Under the pieces are notes generated by a model. The model searched no databases. It saw only the letters and a list, made by a program, of their open reading frames with translations, and was not told the origin of the DNA. Source: Thalassovita sp. (GTDB lineage Bacteria > Pseudomonadota > Alphaproteobacteria > Rhodobacterales > Rhodobacteraceae). Taken from it: DNA of 64,000 nucleotides. Numbering within the stretch: the stretch's first letter is position 1; every line of letters begins with the position of its first letter. The DNA lies in contig CP051233.1 in the NCBI GenBank assembly GCA_017792425.1, forward strand, positions 1,956,402 through 2,020,401. The letters are read 5' to 3'. Shown here in pieces: positions 1 through 8,464 of this stretch. Made by a program: the position numbers and the translations under genes.

Positions 1-472
1 CGGCCATGTCCGTCAGGAACGCCGCTAGTGTCACCCCGCCGATCAGCGACAAGGTCCAGCCTGTCAGTACAGTTCCGATCGTCTGCTTTTCGCGCCCCTT
101 GGGGGCCAGTTGGGCGGCTAGGGAGTAGATCGCGGGTAATGCGGTGCCAGCCCCGATCCCCGCCAGCGCCTGACCCACCATCAGCACCAGAACGTTGGGG
201 GCCAGCATCGATACAACCAGCGCAACCAGCAGCAGAAGGCAGGCGCGGCTTAGCGCCCTGTCCGATCCGATCAGGTCCGCGCGCGGGGCCAATATCAAGG
301 CCGACAGGGCTGTCCCCGCGCCATAGGCGGCGGCGGCCCGTAGGATCATGGTGACATCGCAAGCAATATCTGCGGCCACCGCCGGGGCAATGGGGGGAAG
401 GACCAGAGAGTTAGCCCCGATCACACCGATCGCAGCTGCAAGAAGGGGAACGGGACGCAACACAACTCTCAT
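1..472 (-). CDS. MFS transporter, N-terminal part (cut by window edge)
   Basis: Only the first 157 codons are present; the gene runs off the left edge. The translation is very hydrophobic and shows about five membrane segments separated by short basic loops, including a charged R-x-D-type loop after the second segment and an Ala/Gly-rich segment with GQALAGIGAGTALPA, typical of segment 4 of drug/metabolite efflux permeases of the major facilitator superfamily. The ATG at 472 is the first in frame. The substrate cannot be told from this fragment. No partner gene is adjacent; dcd upstream is transcribed in the same direction 81 bp away, so co-transcription is possible. Confidence 0.75.
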   Translation of the reverse strand, partial: MRVVLRPVPLLAAAIGVIGANSLVLPPIAPAVAADIACDVTMILRAAAAYGAGTALSALILAPRADLIGSDRALSRACLLLLVALVVSMLAPNVLVLMVGQALAGIGAGTALPAIYSLAAQLAPKGREKQTIGTVLTGWTLSLIGGVTLAAFLTDMA

Positions 473-553
473 AGGTAGAGAGTTGCGCAGCGAAATCACC
501 TTCGGTCAAGAGTTAACCAGATGATCAAGAAATTTTCGCGGGTTGCCCTCGCG

Positions 554-1627
554 TCACATACGGAAGTGTTTGCTGAGTTTCAGGCCCTGTCCCTGGTAGT
601 TCGAGGCGATACCCGCCCCGTACAACTGGTCTGGCAGTTCGGCCATGCGTTCGTACACCAGGCGACCGACGACTTGTCCGTGTTCCAGTACAAAGGGGGC
701 TTCATGGCAGCGCACCTCCAGCACGCCGCGTGATCCGGCGCCGCCGGCCTCGGCATGGCCGAAACCGGGGTCAAAGAACCCGGCATAGTGAACCCGGAAT
801 TCCCCCACCATCGCCAGATATGGGGCCATTTCCGCGGCATAGGCCGGGGGAATGTGAACGGCCTCGCGGCTGACGAGAATATAGAAGGCGCCGGGGTCCA
901 GGATGATCTGGCCGTTCTTGGTATGGATCTCTTCCCAGAAATCCGCAGGGTCGTACTGCCCGATCCGGTCAAGGTCGATCACGCCCGTGTGCGGCTTGGC
1001 CCGGTATCCGACCAGATCGCCCCGCGCTGGTTTCAGGTCGACGGAAAAGCCAAGCCCGTCATCAATCACCGCTTCCCCATCCACCAAAGGGGACTGCGCA
1101 TGCAGCGCACGCAGTTCATCATCGGTCAGGACAGCTTGCCCTGCGCGGAACCGGATTTGGTTCAGCCGCATCCCCGGACGCACCAGTACGGAAAACGAAC
1201 GCGGACAAATTTCGGCGTACAGCGGGCCGTGATAGCCTGGTTGGATGCGGTCAAACTCTTCCCCGCCGTCGGTGATGGTGCGCGTCAGCAAATCCAGCCG
1301 CCCGGTCGAGCTTTTGGCGTTCGCGACAGCCTGAATTCCCGTCGGCAGGGTCAGTGTTTCCATCAGTTCGACGACGTAGACACATCCCTTTTCCAGTACC
1401 GCGCCATTTGTCAGGTCGATCTGGTGCATTTCGAATTCGTCCAGCCTGTGGGCAACGGTGCGCCCTTGCCCGGCCAGGAACGATGCCCGCACCCGCCACG
1501 CCCGTGTGCCAAGACGCAGGTCAAGGCTGGCGGGTTGGATCTGTTCAGGAATGACCGCGCGGCTGGCCGCGATCTGCCCCGAGGCAATCATGGATTTCAG
1601 GTGCTGGCTGGGCAGAACGCCGGTCAT
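554..1627 (-). CDS. dcd: dCTP deaminase, long alphaproteobacterial form
   Basis: A 357-residue protein of the long dCTP deaminase type, in which two dUTPase-like beta folds are joined in one chain. Family knowledge: dCTP deaminase converts dCTP to dUTP and ammonia, feeding thymidylate synthesis in the cytosol. Visible features are the N-terminal GVLPSQHL start, the SLDLRLG segment at about 47-53 and the ANAKSSTGRLDL segment, matching the conserved nucleotide-binding motif in which a glutamate normally follows. I start at the ATG at 1627 because an AGGGGG Shine-Dalgarno lies 7 bases before it; a further 14 codons upstream have no ribosome site. It follows the terminator of the crotonase gene, so it probably has its own promoter. 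Confidence 0.85.
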   Translation of the reverse strand: MTGVLPSQHLKSMIASGQIAASRAVIPEQIQPASLDLRLGTRAWRVRASFLAGQGRTVAHRLDEFEMHQIDLTNGAVLEKGCVYVVELMETLTLPTGIQAVANAKSSTGRLDLLTRTITDGGEEFDRIQPGYHGPLYAEICPRSFSVLVRPGMRLNQIRFRAGQAVLTDDELRALHAQSPLVDGEAVIDDGLGFSVDLKPARGDLVGYRAKPHTGVIDLDRIGQYDPADFWEEIHTKNGQIILDPGAFYILVSREAVHIPPAYAAEMAPYLAMVGEFRVHYAGFFDPGFGHAEAGGAGSRGVLEVRCHEAPFVLEHGQVVGRLVYERMAELPDQLYGAGIASNYQGQGLKLSKHFRM

Positions 1628-1685
1628 GTCATCCCCCTTGGAATTGATCCGTCTTACCAAAAGCCGCACAAGGAACGGAACAGAA

Positions 1686-1709
1686 AAAGGCCGGAATCCC
1701 GGCCTTTTC
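1686..1709 (-). terminator. Terminator after the crotonase gene
   Basis: The leftward strand reads AGGCCGG-GATT-CCGGCCT followed by TTTTCT, a compact GC hairpin with a U-run, 15 bases past the stop of the enoyl-CoA hydratase-like gene and before dcd. Confidence 0.8.
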
Positions 1710-1723
1710 AGAGGTTTCCCACG

Positions 1724-2524
1724 TTATTTGGGTTTGACGCGCGCTGCGGTCTTGTTGGCGAACGCCTCTAGCCGCCCACGCGAGGCCGGTTGGGTGTTCA
1801 CGATCCCCGCCACAACGGATTCGGCATAGGCCGCATCCAGCGCGGACATATTCTGCATGTGGCTGATCGCAGAGCAGATCGCAAAGTTCGACAGCGGTGG
1901 GTTGTCCGCCGCAGCGCGTGCGATCTCATAGGCTTTGGCCTCGCTGTCTTCCACCAGATACTGCGCCAGCCCCACCTGGATTGCTTCTTCCTTGGCGTAG
2001 ATTCGGCCGGTCAGCATCATGTCGATCATACGCGCCTTGCCCACAAGGTCGGCAACCCGGATGGTGGCGCCGCCCCCGGTGAACAGGCCGCGCTGGCCTT
2101 CGGGCAGGGCAAAGTAGGTGGATTGGTCCGCAACACGGATATGTGCCGAACTGGCCAGCTCCAGACCACCGCCAACAACCGCGCCTTTCAGCGCGGCAAT
2201 GACAGGAACCCCGCCGTATTCCATCTTGTTGAACGCTTCGTGCCAGCGCAGGCAGACGTGCATGAAATCCTCTGGGCGGCGATCTTCCTGATGGTGTTCG
2301 ACCAGGTCCAGCCCGGCGCAGAAATGGGTGCCCTCTGCCCGCAGCACAACAGCCCGCGCGCCCATGCGGGGAAGCCTGGAAAAGACTTCGATCAGTTCTT
2401 CGATCGTCTCTGCGTTCAGAGCGTTGCGTTTATCGGCGCGGTTCAGGGTGACGGTGGTGATACCGTCCTCGTCCATTGTAACCAACAGATTTTCCAAAAC
2501 AAAATCGTCAACTGTCTTGACCAT
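1724..2524 (-). CDS. Enoyl-CoA hydratase/isomerase family protein
   Basis: A 266-residue crotonase-fold protein. The oxyanion-hole segments GTHFCAGLDL (about 65-74) and GAVVGGGLELA (about 114-124) are clear. Of the two hydratase glutamates, one is kept (Glu142 in the PEGQRG motif) and the second is a conservative Asp168. Family members hydrate, isomerise or hydrolyse acyl-CoA esters; the exact substrate cannot be read from the sequence. It stands alone between the tRNA-Pro terminator and its own terminator, with no beta-oxidation partner beside it. The start at 2524 is preceded by GGGAGGAA on the coding strand, a strong ribosome site. Confidence 0.8.
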   Translation of the reverse strand: MVKTVDDFVLENLLVTMDEDGITTVTLNRADKRNALNAETIEELIEVFSRLPRMGARAVVLRAEGTHFCAGLDLVEHHQEDRRPEDFMHVCLRWHEAFNKMEYGGVPVIAALKGAVVGGGLELASSAHIRVADQSTYFALPEGQRGLFTGGGATIRVADLVGKARMIDMMLTGRIYAKEEAIQVGLAQYLVEDSEAKAYEIARAAADNPPLSNFAICSAISHMQNMSALDAAYAESVVAGIVNTQPASRGRLEAFANKTAARVKPK

Positions 2525-2662
2525 GCGTTCCTCCCAAAGTCAGGAAATGGCGCTGTTGCGCCTATTGGTGGCAGGTTCAACGACCGGGCGGGAAAGTCAA
2601 GAAGCGCCGCAGAAAAATCGACCAATTGGACGGTTTTGCCGTTACGGAACTTGTAAAATGCC

Positions 2663-2688
2663 AAAAGCCCCGTTGAAAACGGGGCTTT
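2663..2688 (-). terminator. Terminator of tRNA-Pro
   Basis: Leftward strand: AAAGCCCCGTT-TTC-AACGGGGCTTTT, a ten-base-pair stem ending in a T-run, 22 bases beyond the CCA end of the tRNA-Pro gene. It also separates the tRNA from the crotonase gene. Confidence 0.75.
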
Positions 2689-2709
2689 GACAGTCGTTTT
2701 GGGGAGATT

Positions 2710-2786
2710 TGGTCGGGCTAGCAGGACTTGAACCTGCGACCTTCCGTCCCCCAGACGGACGCGCTACCAGGCTGCGCTATAGCCCG
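2710..2786 (-). tRNA. tRNA-Pro(GGG), CCA encoded
   Basis: The leftward strand folds as a full cloverleaf of 77 nt: acceptor CGGGCTA/TAGCCCG, D arm GCGC...GCGC, anticodon arm TCCGT-CTGGGGG-ACGGA with anticodon GGG, T arm GCAGG-TTCAAGT-CCTGC, discriminator A and genomic CCA. It lies 58 bp downstream of the MerR-like gene, in the same direction. Confidence 0.95.
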
Positions 2787-2844
2787 ACGGTTCGCTCTTC
2801 ATACTGATTTTCGGGACAGGGGCAAGTCCGTTTTCGGGATTTTT

Positions 2845-3606
2845 TCACCCCGGAGGCCGCGTATCCTTCAGGCGCGCCAACAGGGCGGATAGTGCGCCGC
2901 GCATTTCCTGCAGGCGGGCGGGGTCAGCCTTTGCCAGGGCTGTCCTGTGCGTTGCCATGCGTGACAGGATACCAGGGCCGGCCTGGGATTGGAAATCCAG
3001 GTCCACCTGCACGATTTCGGGTTTCGGCGGGGCAGAGTCAGGGGCCGTGTCCGCTGCTTGCGAAGTGGGTGCAGGGGCGTCGAAGGCGGTGAAAAACGAA
3101 GGAGGCTCGTCCACAGGCGCGACATCCACCGAGCGGGCATCCGACGCCTTGGCGGCTGCCGTCATCTCGTGTTCAACCTGTTCCACCGGGGCCGGGGCCA
3201 GATCCGCTTCGGCGGCAAGGTCCGGGTTCGGAAAGCTGAGCAGTGTCGCGCCTTCGGGCCGATCCTGCGTCGCGGCAACCGGCGGTTCTTGTGCGTGGCC
3301 GGTGTCCAGAATCTCTGCGTCCAGATCGTGTTCCAACGGCTGCGACATGTCCGCGACATGGGCGATCCCATTGTCACGCAGCAACTTTTGCACCCCTTTG
3401 ATGGTCATGCCATCGTCATGCAGCAGCTTCTTGATCCCGCCCAGTAACAGCATATCCTGCGGGCGATAGTACCGGCGTCCACCGGCGCGTTTGATCGGTT
3501 TGACCTGGGTGAACTTGCTTTCCCAGAAACGAAGCACATGCGCGGGGCGGTCCAGCCAATCGGCCACTTCGCTTATGGTGCGAAATGCGTCAGGGGATTT
3601 ACTCAT
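2845..3606 (-). CDS. MerR-family transcriptional regulator with long acidic/proline-rich tail
   Basis: A 253-residue protein. Residues about 8-75 form a MerR-type winged helix-turn-helix (ISEVADWLDRP...LRFWESKF...RRYYRPQD). The C-terminal two thirds are low-complexity, rich in Ala, Pro, Asp and Glu, ending in a short Arg/Lys-rich helix. No cysteine metal-binding loop of the CueR/ZntR kind is present, so the effector is unknown. It is the last gene of the leftward rpmF-plsX-fabH-ihfA run, 18 bp behind ihfA, an arrangement I know from alphaproteobacteria. The start at 3606 gives the full DNA-binding domain. Confidence 0.85.
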   Translation of the reverse strand: MSKSPDAFRTISEVADWLDRPAHVLRFWESKFTQVKPIKRAGGRRYYRPQDMLLLGGIKKLLHDDGMTIKGVQKLLRDNGIAHVADMSQPLEHDLDAEILDTGHAQEPPVAATQDRPEGATLLSFPNPDLAAEADLAPAPVEQVEHEMTAAAKASDARSVDVAPVDEPPSFFTAFDAPAPTSQAADTAPDSAPPKPEIVQVDLDFQSQAGPGILSRMATHRTALAKADPARLQEMRGALSALLARLKDTRPPG

Positions 3607-3624
3607 CTTCCCGCCCCCGGGCTA

Positions 3625-3927
3625 TCAGGCCTTGTTTCCTTCGGCGACCCGTTCTTTCATCAGATGCGACGGGCGGAAGGTCAGGACGCGGCGGGGATTG
3701 ATCGGAACCTCTTCGCCGGTCTTGGGATTGCGGCCGACACGTGCGGCCTTTTCGCGGACCGAAAAGGTGCCGAAAGAGGAAATCTTGACCTGCTCACCCG
3801 CAACCAAGGCATCCGACATGTGCTGCAGCACGCTTTCAACCAACTGGCTGGCGTCGTTGCGCGACAGGCCGACATCACGGAAGATGGCGTCGCTCAGGTC
3901 CATTCGTGTCAGAGTTTTCTCGCTCAT
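3625..3927 (-). CDS. ihfA: Integration host factor subunit alpha
   Basis: A 100-residue DNA-bending protein of the HU/IHF family, matching the usual IHF-alpha length. Diagnostic segments are KTLTRMDLSDAIF at the N-terminus, VKISSFGTFSVREK in the middle and GRNPKTGEEVPINPRRVLTFRPS, which contains the beta-arm proline that intercalates into DNA. IHF is a heterodimer; the beta subunit is not in this window. The reading frame is open further upstream, but the start at 3927 gives the family N-terminus and has a GGGGACGG site before it. It sits 95 bp after fabH and just before the MerR-like gene. Confidence 0.95.
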   Translation of the reverse strand: MSEKTLTRMDLSDAIFRDVGLSRNDASQLVESVLQHMSDALVAGEQVKISSFGTFSVREKAARVGRNPKTGEEVPINPRRVLTFRPSHLMKERVAEGNKA

Positions 3928-4022
3928 GTCCGTCCCCGCTGTTTTTCCCAACATGAGCGAAGGCAATTTACGAGTCAATATCAATGGCTTGCAGCAAGCA
4001 ATTTCAGCAGGGGTTTGCCCGA

Positions 4023-4997
4023 CTACCAGCGCAGAACAACCGATCCCCAGGCCAAACCACCGCCAATCGCCTCGGCCACCAGCAGATCGCCCTTCTTGAT
4101 CTGCCCGCGCTCTACGCCGACAGCCAAAGCCAACGGAATCGACGCCGCCGAAGTGTTGCCGTGATCCTGCACGGTCACGACAACCTGGTCCATCGGCAGG
4201 CCCATCTTCTTGGCGGTGCCCTGAATGATGCGGATATTGGCCTGATGCGGCACGATCCAATCCACGTCCGCCTCGGTCAGCCCCGATTTTTCCAGCGCGC
4301 GATGGGCCGTGTCGGTCAATTTCTCAACCGCTTGCCGGAACAACTGGTTGCCCTGCATCCGCACCTTGCCCGAGGTGCCACTGGTAGACACACCGCCATC
4401 CACATACAGCATGTCACGATAACGCCCGTCCGAATTCAGGTCGGTGGCCAGCACGCCACGATCATCGGTAGACCCGGTGCCCTCCGCAGCGGTCAACACG
4501 ATCGCTCCCGCGCCGTCACCGAACAGAACGCAGGTGGCCCGGTCTGTCCAATCCATGATCCGGCTGAAGGTTTCCGCGCCGATCACCAGCACCCGCTGGG
4601 CCTGGCCCGACAGGATCAGTGCATTGGCATTGGCCAAGGCGAAAATGAACCCGGCGCAGACCGCCTGCACGTCAAACCCGAACCCTCGGGTCATGCCTAG
4701 TTTACCCTGGACCATCGTTGCGACTGACGGAAAGGTCAGATCCGGGGTTGAGGTCGCGACAACCACGGCGTCGATATCGTCTGGCTGCAGGCCAGCCATC
4801 TTCAGCGCCGCCCGCGCAGCCTTCTCCGCCAGGTCGGAGGTAGTTTCACCCTCGGCGGCAAAATGACGTCGTTCGATACCAGAACGGGAACGAATCCATT
4901 CGTCGCTGGTGTCCAGGGTCTTTTCGAACTCCGAGTTCGGGACCACTCGTTCCGGCAGGTAGTGTCCTACGCCCTGCACAACGGCACGTATCGTCAT
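4023..4997 (-). CDS. fabH: Beta-ketoacyl-ACP synthase III
   Basis: A 324-residue thiolase-fold enzyme that condenses acetyl-CoA with malonyl-ACP to start type II fatty acid synthesis. The catalytic triad is intact: Cys114 in QAVCAG, His251 in PHQAN and Asn281 in HGNTSAAS. The GGGLAWGS C-terminal motif is present. It starts three bases after the plsX stop, so the two are translationally close. The order rpmF-plsX-fabH-ihfA is conserved in alphaproteobacteria and couples fatty acid initiation with phospholipid synthesis. Confidence 0.95.
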   Translation of the reverse strand: MTIRAVVQGVGHYLPERVVPNSEFEKTLDTSDEWIRSRSGIERRHFAAEGETTSDLAEKAARAALKMAGLQPDDIDAVVVATSTPDLTFPSVATMVQGKLGMTRGFGFDVQAVCAGFIFALANANALILSGQAQRVLVIGAETFSRIMDWTDRATCVLFGDGAGAIVLTAAEGTGSTDDRGVLATDLNSDGRYRDMLYVDGGVSTSGTSGKVRMQGNQLFRQAVEKLTDTAHRALEKSGLTEADVDWIVPHQANIRIIQGTAKKMGLPMDQVVVTVQDHGNTSAASIPLALAVGVERGQIKKGDLLVAEAIGGGLAWGSVVLRW

Positions 4998-5000
4998 GGT

Positions 5001-6101
5001 TCAGTCGCTGCTTTCCGCTTGGTCAGTTGCGGCATTCTTAGCCTGTGCCGTGGCGGATGCAACCCGTGCGGCAAGTTTCTCGGAGAAGCCGGACTGCGAC
5101 AGCCGGAATGCCAGCTTTACCGCGGCGGCGATCCCGGTCGCATCTGCGGCGCCGTGGGATTTCACCACGGTGCCATTCAGGCCAAGGAATACACCGCCGT
5201 TCACACGGCGTGGATCCATGCGTTTTTTCAGACGACTCAGCGACGAATAGGCCAGCAGGCCCGACAGGCGCGACAAGAAGCTGTAAGAGAACGCAGCGCG
5301 CATCTGGTCGCTGATCATATGGGCCGTGCCTTCGCCGGTTTTCAGCGCGACATTGCCAGTGAACCCATCGGTCACGATCACGTCACAGACGGTGCCAGGG
5401 ATGTCGCCACCCTCGACGAATCCGACGAAATCGAAATTCGTCTCTGGCCCCACCTTGGCCATCAGGTCATGTGCGGCCTTCAGTTCGACGCGACCCTTGT
5501 GTTCTTCGGTGCCGACGTTCAGCAAGCCGACGCGCGGGCGTTCGATGGCCAGTCCGTTGCGGGCATAGGACGCCCCCATCAGCGCGTATTGCAGCAGGTC
5601 GTTTTCATCAGCGCGGATGTCCGCGCCCACGTCCAGCATCACGTTGAAGCCCTGGGGATTGTGAGATGGCCACAGGATAGCGATTGCGGGTCGATTGACG
5701 CCGGGCAGCTTGCGCAGCCGGATCATGCTCATGGCCATCAGCGCGCCGGTGTTGCCGCAGGAAACGCAGACATCAGCCTCGCCCGTCCGAACCGATTCCA
5801 GCGCCGACCACATAGAGGTGTTCTTGCCGCTGCGCAGCACCTGGCTGGGCTTGTCGGTCATTTTCACGACATCTGTGGCGTCGCGAATTTCTACGCGGCC
5901 CAGCAGCGGTTTGCGCTTGGCGACCAAGGCTTCAAGCTCGGCCCTGGGGCCGTGCAGGATGAATCCAACGTCAGAGTTCTTTTGCGCAGACTCGGAAATA
6001 CCGGCGACAACAGTCGCCGGTCCACGGTCACCGCCCATGGCGTCAACCGAAATGATGGTGCGCCCGGCACCCGCCGTCGTCTGATCGTTCTGAACGGACA
6101 T
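5001..6101 (-). CDS. plsX: Phosphate acyltransferase PlsX
   Basis: About 366 residues. PlsX converts acyl-ACP and phosphate to acyl-phosphate, the donor for PlsY in phospholipid synthesis, as a peripheral membrane enzyme. The hallmark ISVDAMGGDRGP motif near the N-terminus and the CGNTGALMA and DVGAD segments are visible. Two starts are possible: a GTG at 6119 and the ATG at 6101. I prefer 6101, which has a GGGGA site about 12 bases upstream; the GTG has none. It follows the rpmF stop directly, so the pair is one transcript. Confidence 0.92.
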   Translation of the reverse strand: MSVQNDQTTAGAGRTIISVDAMGGDRGPATVVAGISESAQKNSDVGFILHGPRAELEALVAKRKPLLGRVEIRDATDVVKMTDKPSQVLRSGKNTSMWSALESVRTGEADVCVSCGNTGALMAMSMIRLRKLPGVNRPAIAILWPSHNPQGFNVMLDVGADIRADENDLLQYALMGASYARNGLAIERPRVGLLNVGTEEHKGRVELKAAHDLMAKVGPETNFDFVGFVEGGDIPGTVCDVIVTDGFTGNVALKTGEGTAHMISDQMRAAFSYSFLSRLSGLLAYSSLSRLKKRMDPRRVNGGVFLGLNGTVVKSHGAADATGIAAAVKLAFRLSQSGFSEKLAARVASATAQAKNAATDQAESSD

Positions 6102-6124
6102 GCGGACGCCGGTCCCCACGGTGC

Positions 6125-6331
6125 TTATGCTGCGTCTTCGTCCAGATCGACTTCGTCAGCCATGGCGACGACTTCGCGGTCGGCGTAGTGGCCGCAGGAC
6201 GGGCAAACGTGGTGCGGGCGCTTCAGCTCGCCGCAGTTGGAACACTCGTTCGGGTTAGCCGCAACCAGTGCGTCATGTGCGCGGCGGTTGTTACGGCGCG
6301 ACTTGCTTACTTTGTTCTGTTGGACAGCCAT
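6125..6331 (-). CDS. rpmF: 50S ribosomal protein L32
   Basis: A 68-residue basic ribosomal protein. The N-terminus AVQQNKVSKSRRNNRRAHD is characteristic, followed by the zinc-type C-x2-C...C-x2-C ribbon (CSNCG and CPSCG, with RPHHV between). The acidic C-terminus is slightly longer than in enterobacteria. It lies between the YceD-like gene and plsX, the usual yceD-rpmF-plsX order. Confidence 0.97.
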   Translation of the reverse strand: MAVQQNKVSKSRRNNRRAHDALVAANPNECSNCGELKRPHHVCPSCGHYADREVVAMADEVDLDEDAA

Positions 6332-6476
6332 GTCACAACCTCAATTTCCTGTGGGCACGCAGGCCCGGTTTCACGTGGGTGCGAGGCACATATTCGGTCA
6401 AGCCCGACATGTCCAACCCTAAATTCAGATGAGGGCCGGAAAATACTGTCTTTCCCGAAAGTGGCAAGCGGTTTTT

Positions 6477-7037
6477 TCAGTTCTCCGAACCGTCCTTGCG
6501 GGTCAGCTGATCCCGCAAGGCGGCCAAGCCCGCAAAGGGTTTTAGGTCTTCATCGGTCAGCGCGGTCTTGCCGGATTCGGTGAAACCCGCCTGTTCCAAT
6601 ACCGCACCTTCGGCGCGCGGGTACAGGGGCAGGGACAGCGAAAGGGCCTCTATCATTACGGCGGCCGTGTCTATTTCTGTCCCAAGTTGCTCCACCGAGT
6701 CGTCTTCGGGCATCTCGAACTCGTCGTCAGCCTCTGATTGTTCGGGCAGCATGGCAAGGAATCGCCTGATGACAGGCTCGTCGATCCGGGTGGTCACCGG
6801 TGCAAGCGTGACCACGCAGGGTTGCGTCACCGTTGCGCCCAGTTGCGCCTCCAGTCGCCAGTCGCGCTTGCCCTCGGCGACGATTTGCCCGACAAAGCGC
6901 ATCTTGCGCAGCGACAGCAGGCCCAGTTCCGCGGCGATGGTTTCCAGTTCCTGTACGTCTGGCGTCAGTTCAAACCGGGTTGGCCGGGTCTGGGACAGGT
7001 CCGCGACTCGCAGGGCGGTGCTGGGGGAATTTGTCAT
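6477..7037 (-). CDS. YceD/DUF177 family protein
   Basis: About 186 residues in the form started at 7037. Family knowledge: YceD proteins sit upstream of rpmF and have been linked to 23S rRNA processing or stability. The conserved core GQIVAEGKRDWRLEAQLGATVTQ...C (a single cysteine before the VTLAPV strand) followed by an acidic stretch (DDEFEMPEDD) and the LSLPLYPRAE segment is present. Start choice is uncertain: ATG codons at 7073 and 7115 are in frame, but the one at 7037 has an AAAGGAAA site 12 bases ahead. Divergent from bamE with a short shared promoter region. Confidence 0.8.
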   Translation of the reverse strand: MTNSPSTALRVADLSQTRPTRFELTPDVQELETIAAELGLLSLRKMRFVGQIVAEGKRDWRLEAQLGATVTQPCVVTLAPVTTRIDEPVIRRFLAMLPEQSEADDEFEMPEDDSVEQLGTEIDTAAVMIEALSLSLPLYPRAEGAVLEQAGFTESGKTALTDEDLKPFAGLAALRDQLTRKDGSEN

Positions 7038-7126
7038 GGGGCTGGCGGTTTCCTTTGCTTGAACCGAAGTCATTCCTTCTGTAATCGGATTAAAAGGCAG
7101 AAGATGCCAAGACAAGGGGGCAGAGC

Positions 7127-7582
7127 ATGTCAGCGATTGGCTTGAAACTCAGAACCGTGATCGCCGGCGGCGTTCTGCTGGTGGCGGCAGGGTGTTCTGC
7201 CCAGTATCGCAACCACGGCTATGTCCCCACGGACCAGGATCTGTCCAATATCATAGTCGGCGTCGATACCCGCGACAGCGTGGCCGAAACGATCGGGACC
7301 CCGACAACCGGCGGCGTGGTCAAAGACGGCAGCTTCTACTATGTTCAAAGTCGCGTCAAACAGCTGGGATTTCGCCAGCCCGAGGTGGTGGAGAGGCAAG
7401 TTCTGGCGATTTCTTTCGACAATCGCGGGGTGGTGCGAAACATCGAACGCTTTGGCCTGCAGGATGGGAATGTCGTCCAACTGTCGCGCCGCGTGACCGA
7501 ATCCAGTGTTTCGGACAAGGGTTTCTTGCGACAGCTTCTGGGCAACCTCGGTCGGTTCAGCGCCTCTGATTTCATCGAGTGA
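7127..7582 (+). CDS. bamE: Outer membrane protein assembly factor BamE (lipoprotein)
   Basis: A 151-residue SmpA/OmlA-domain lipoprotein. A type II signal peptide ends in the lipobox VAAG-Cys23, so the mature protein is anchored to the outer membrane. The segment GVDTRDSVAETIGTPTTGGVVKDGSFYYVQSR is the BamE fold (helix pair then beta strands). BamE assists the BAM complex that inserts beta-barrel proteins; bamA is not in this window. It diverges from the YceD-like gene and is followed 81 bp later by olsB in the same direction. Confidence 0.88.
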   Translation: MSAIGLKLRTVIAGGVLLVAAGCSAQYRNHGYVPTDQDLSNIIVGVDTRDSVAETIGTPTTGGVVKDGSFYYVQSRVKQLGFRQPEVVERQVLAISFDNRGVVRNIERFGLQDGNVVQLSRRVTESSVSDKGFLRQLLGNLGRFSASDFIE

Positions 7583-7663
7583 TCTGGCGTCACCAATCTG
7601 ACACATGTTGCGCGGATACCTGAGAACGGCCAATCTGACGCCGTGACTCGTGGAGGCAGTGCA

Positions 7664-8395
7664 ATGTCGTCGTTGATCAGGGGGCGCTATCGGGCGCACC
7701 TTGCTGATTCCCCAATAGGAATTCGTCAGGCGCAGGAATTGCGACATCTTTGTTTTCACGGCGCAGAGGGTGTGGATTCGGACAGTTTCGATGCGATCTG
7801 CACCCATTTCCTGATCGAGGATCTGCGAACCGGCCAATTGGTGTGCTGCTTTCGGGTTTTGCCACTGGGGCAGGGCAAGGACATCGGGCGCAGCTATTCC
7901 GCCCAGTTCTATGAATTGTCCGCGCTGGAATCGTTTGACGGCCCGATGATCGAATTGGGGCGGTTCTGCATCCATCCCGACGCGGGCGACCCTGATATCC
8001 TGCGGCTGGCCTGGGGGTTGCTGGCGCGGTTCGTGGATGACAACGGGGTCAAAATGCTGTTCGGCTGCTCTTCTTTTCGTGGGACGGATACGGCGGAATA
8101 TCTGGATGCGTTTGCAATGCTCCGGGACCGGCATGTGGGGCCACGCCGCTGGCTGCCAAGGGTGAAGGCGCCGCAAGTCTACCGGTTTGCCCAGAAACTG
8201 CGCCGCGCGCCGGATGTGAAACGGGCTTTGTTGCGTATGCCCCCGTTGCTGAAAACCTATTTGCTGATGGGGGGATGGGTCAGTGATCATGCGGTGGTGG
8301 ATCGCCAGATGAACACGCTGCACGTTTTCACCGGCTTGGAAATCAGCGCGATTCCCCCGGTTCGTCTGCGCCAGCTACGCGCGGTGGCCGGATAA
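7664..8395 (+). CDS. olsB: L-ornithine N-alpha-acyltransferase (ornithine lipid synthesis)
   Basis: A 243-residue GNAT-fold acyltransferase of the family that transfers a 3-hydroxyacyl group from ACP to the alpha-amino group of ornithine, giving lyso-ornithine lipid. Visible features: IRQAQELRHLCFH near the N-terminus, the SFDAICTHFLIED strand and the ELGRFCIHPDA motif typical of the OlsB/PEP-associated acetyltransferase domain. I start at 7664 because GGAGG lies 7 bases upstream; the GTG 21 bases earlier would include that ribosome site. The second enzyme, OlsA, often next door, is absent here; a translation ABC-F gene follows instead. Confidence 0.8.
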   Translation: MSSLIRGRYRAHLADSPIGIRQAQELRHLCFHGAEGVDSDSFDAICTHFLIEDLRTGQLVCCFRVLPLGQGKDIGRSYSAQFYELSALESFDGPMIELGRFCIHPDAGDPDILRLAWGLLARFVDDNGVKMLFGCSSFRGTDTAEYLDAFAMLRDRHVGPRRWLPRVKAPQVYRFAQKLRRAPDVKRALLRMPPLLKTYLLMGGWVSDHAVVDRQMNTLHVFTGLEISAIPPVRLRQLRAVAG

Positions 8396-8464
8396 CCGAG
8401 TGGAAATGAACTTGTGCGCCGGCGGGTGCTTGACGCCGCGGGTCGGCATGGTTAGCTGCGCCGC

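Noticed and set aside
755..1771. Long open frames opposite dcd, pstA, pstC, aroG and other genes
   Set aside because: They are by-products of high-GC codon use on the other strand: no ribosome sites, no recognisable domains, and each lies over a clearly recognised gene.
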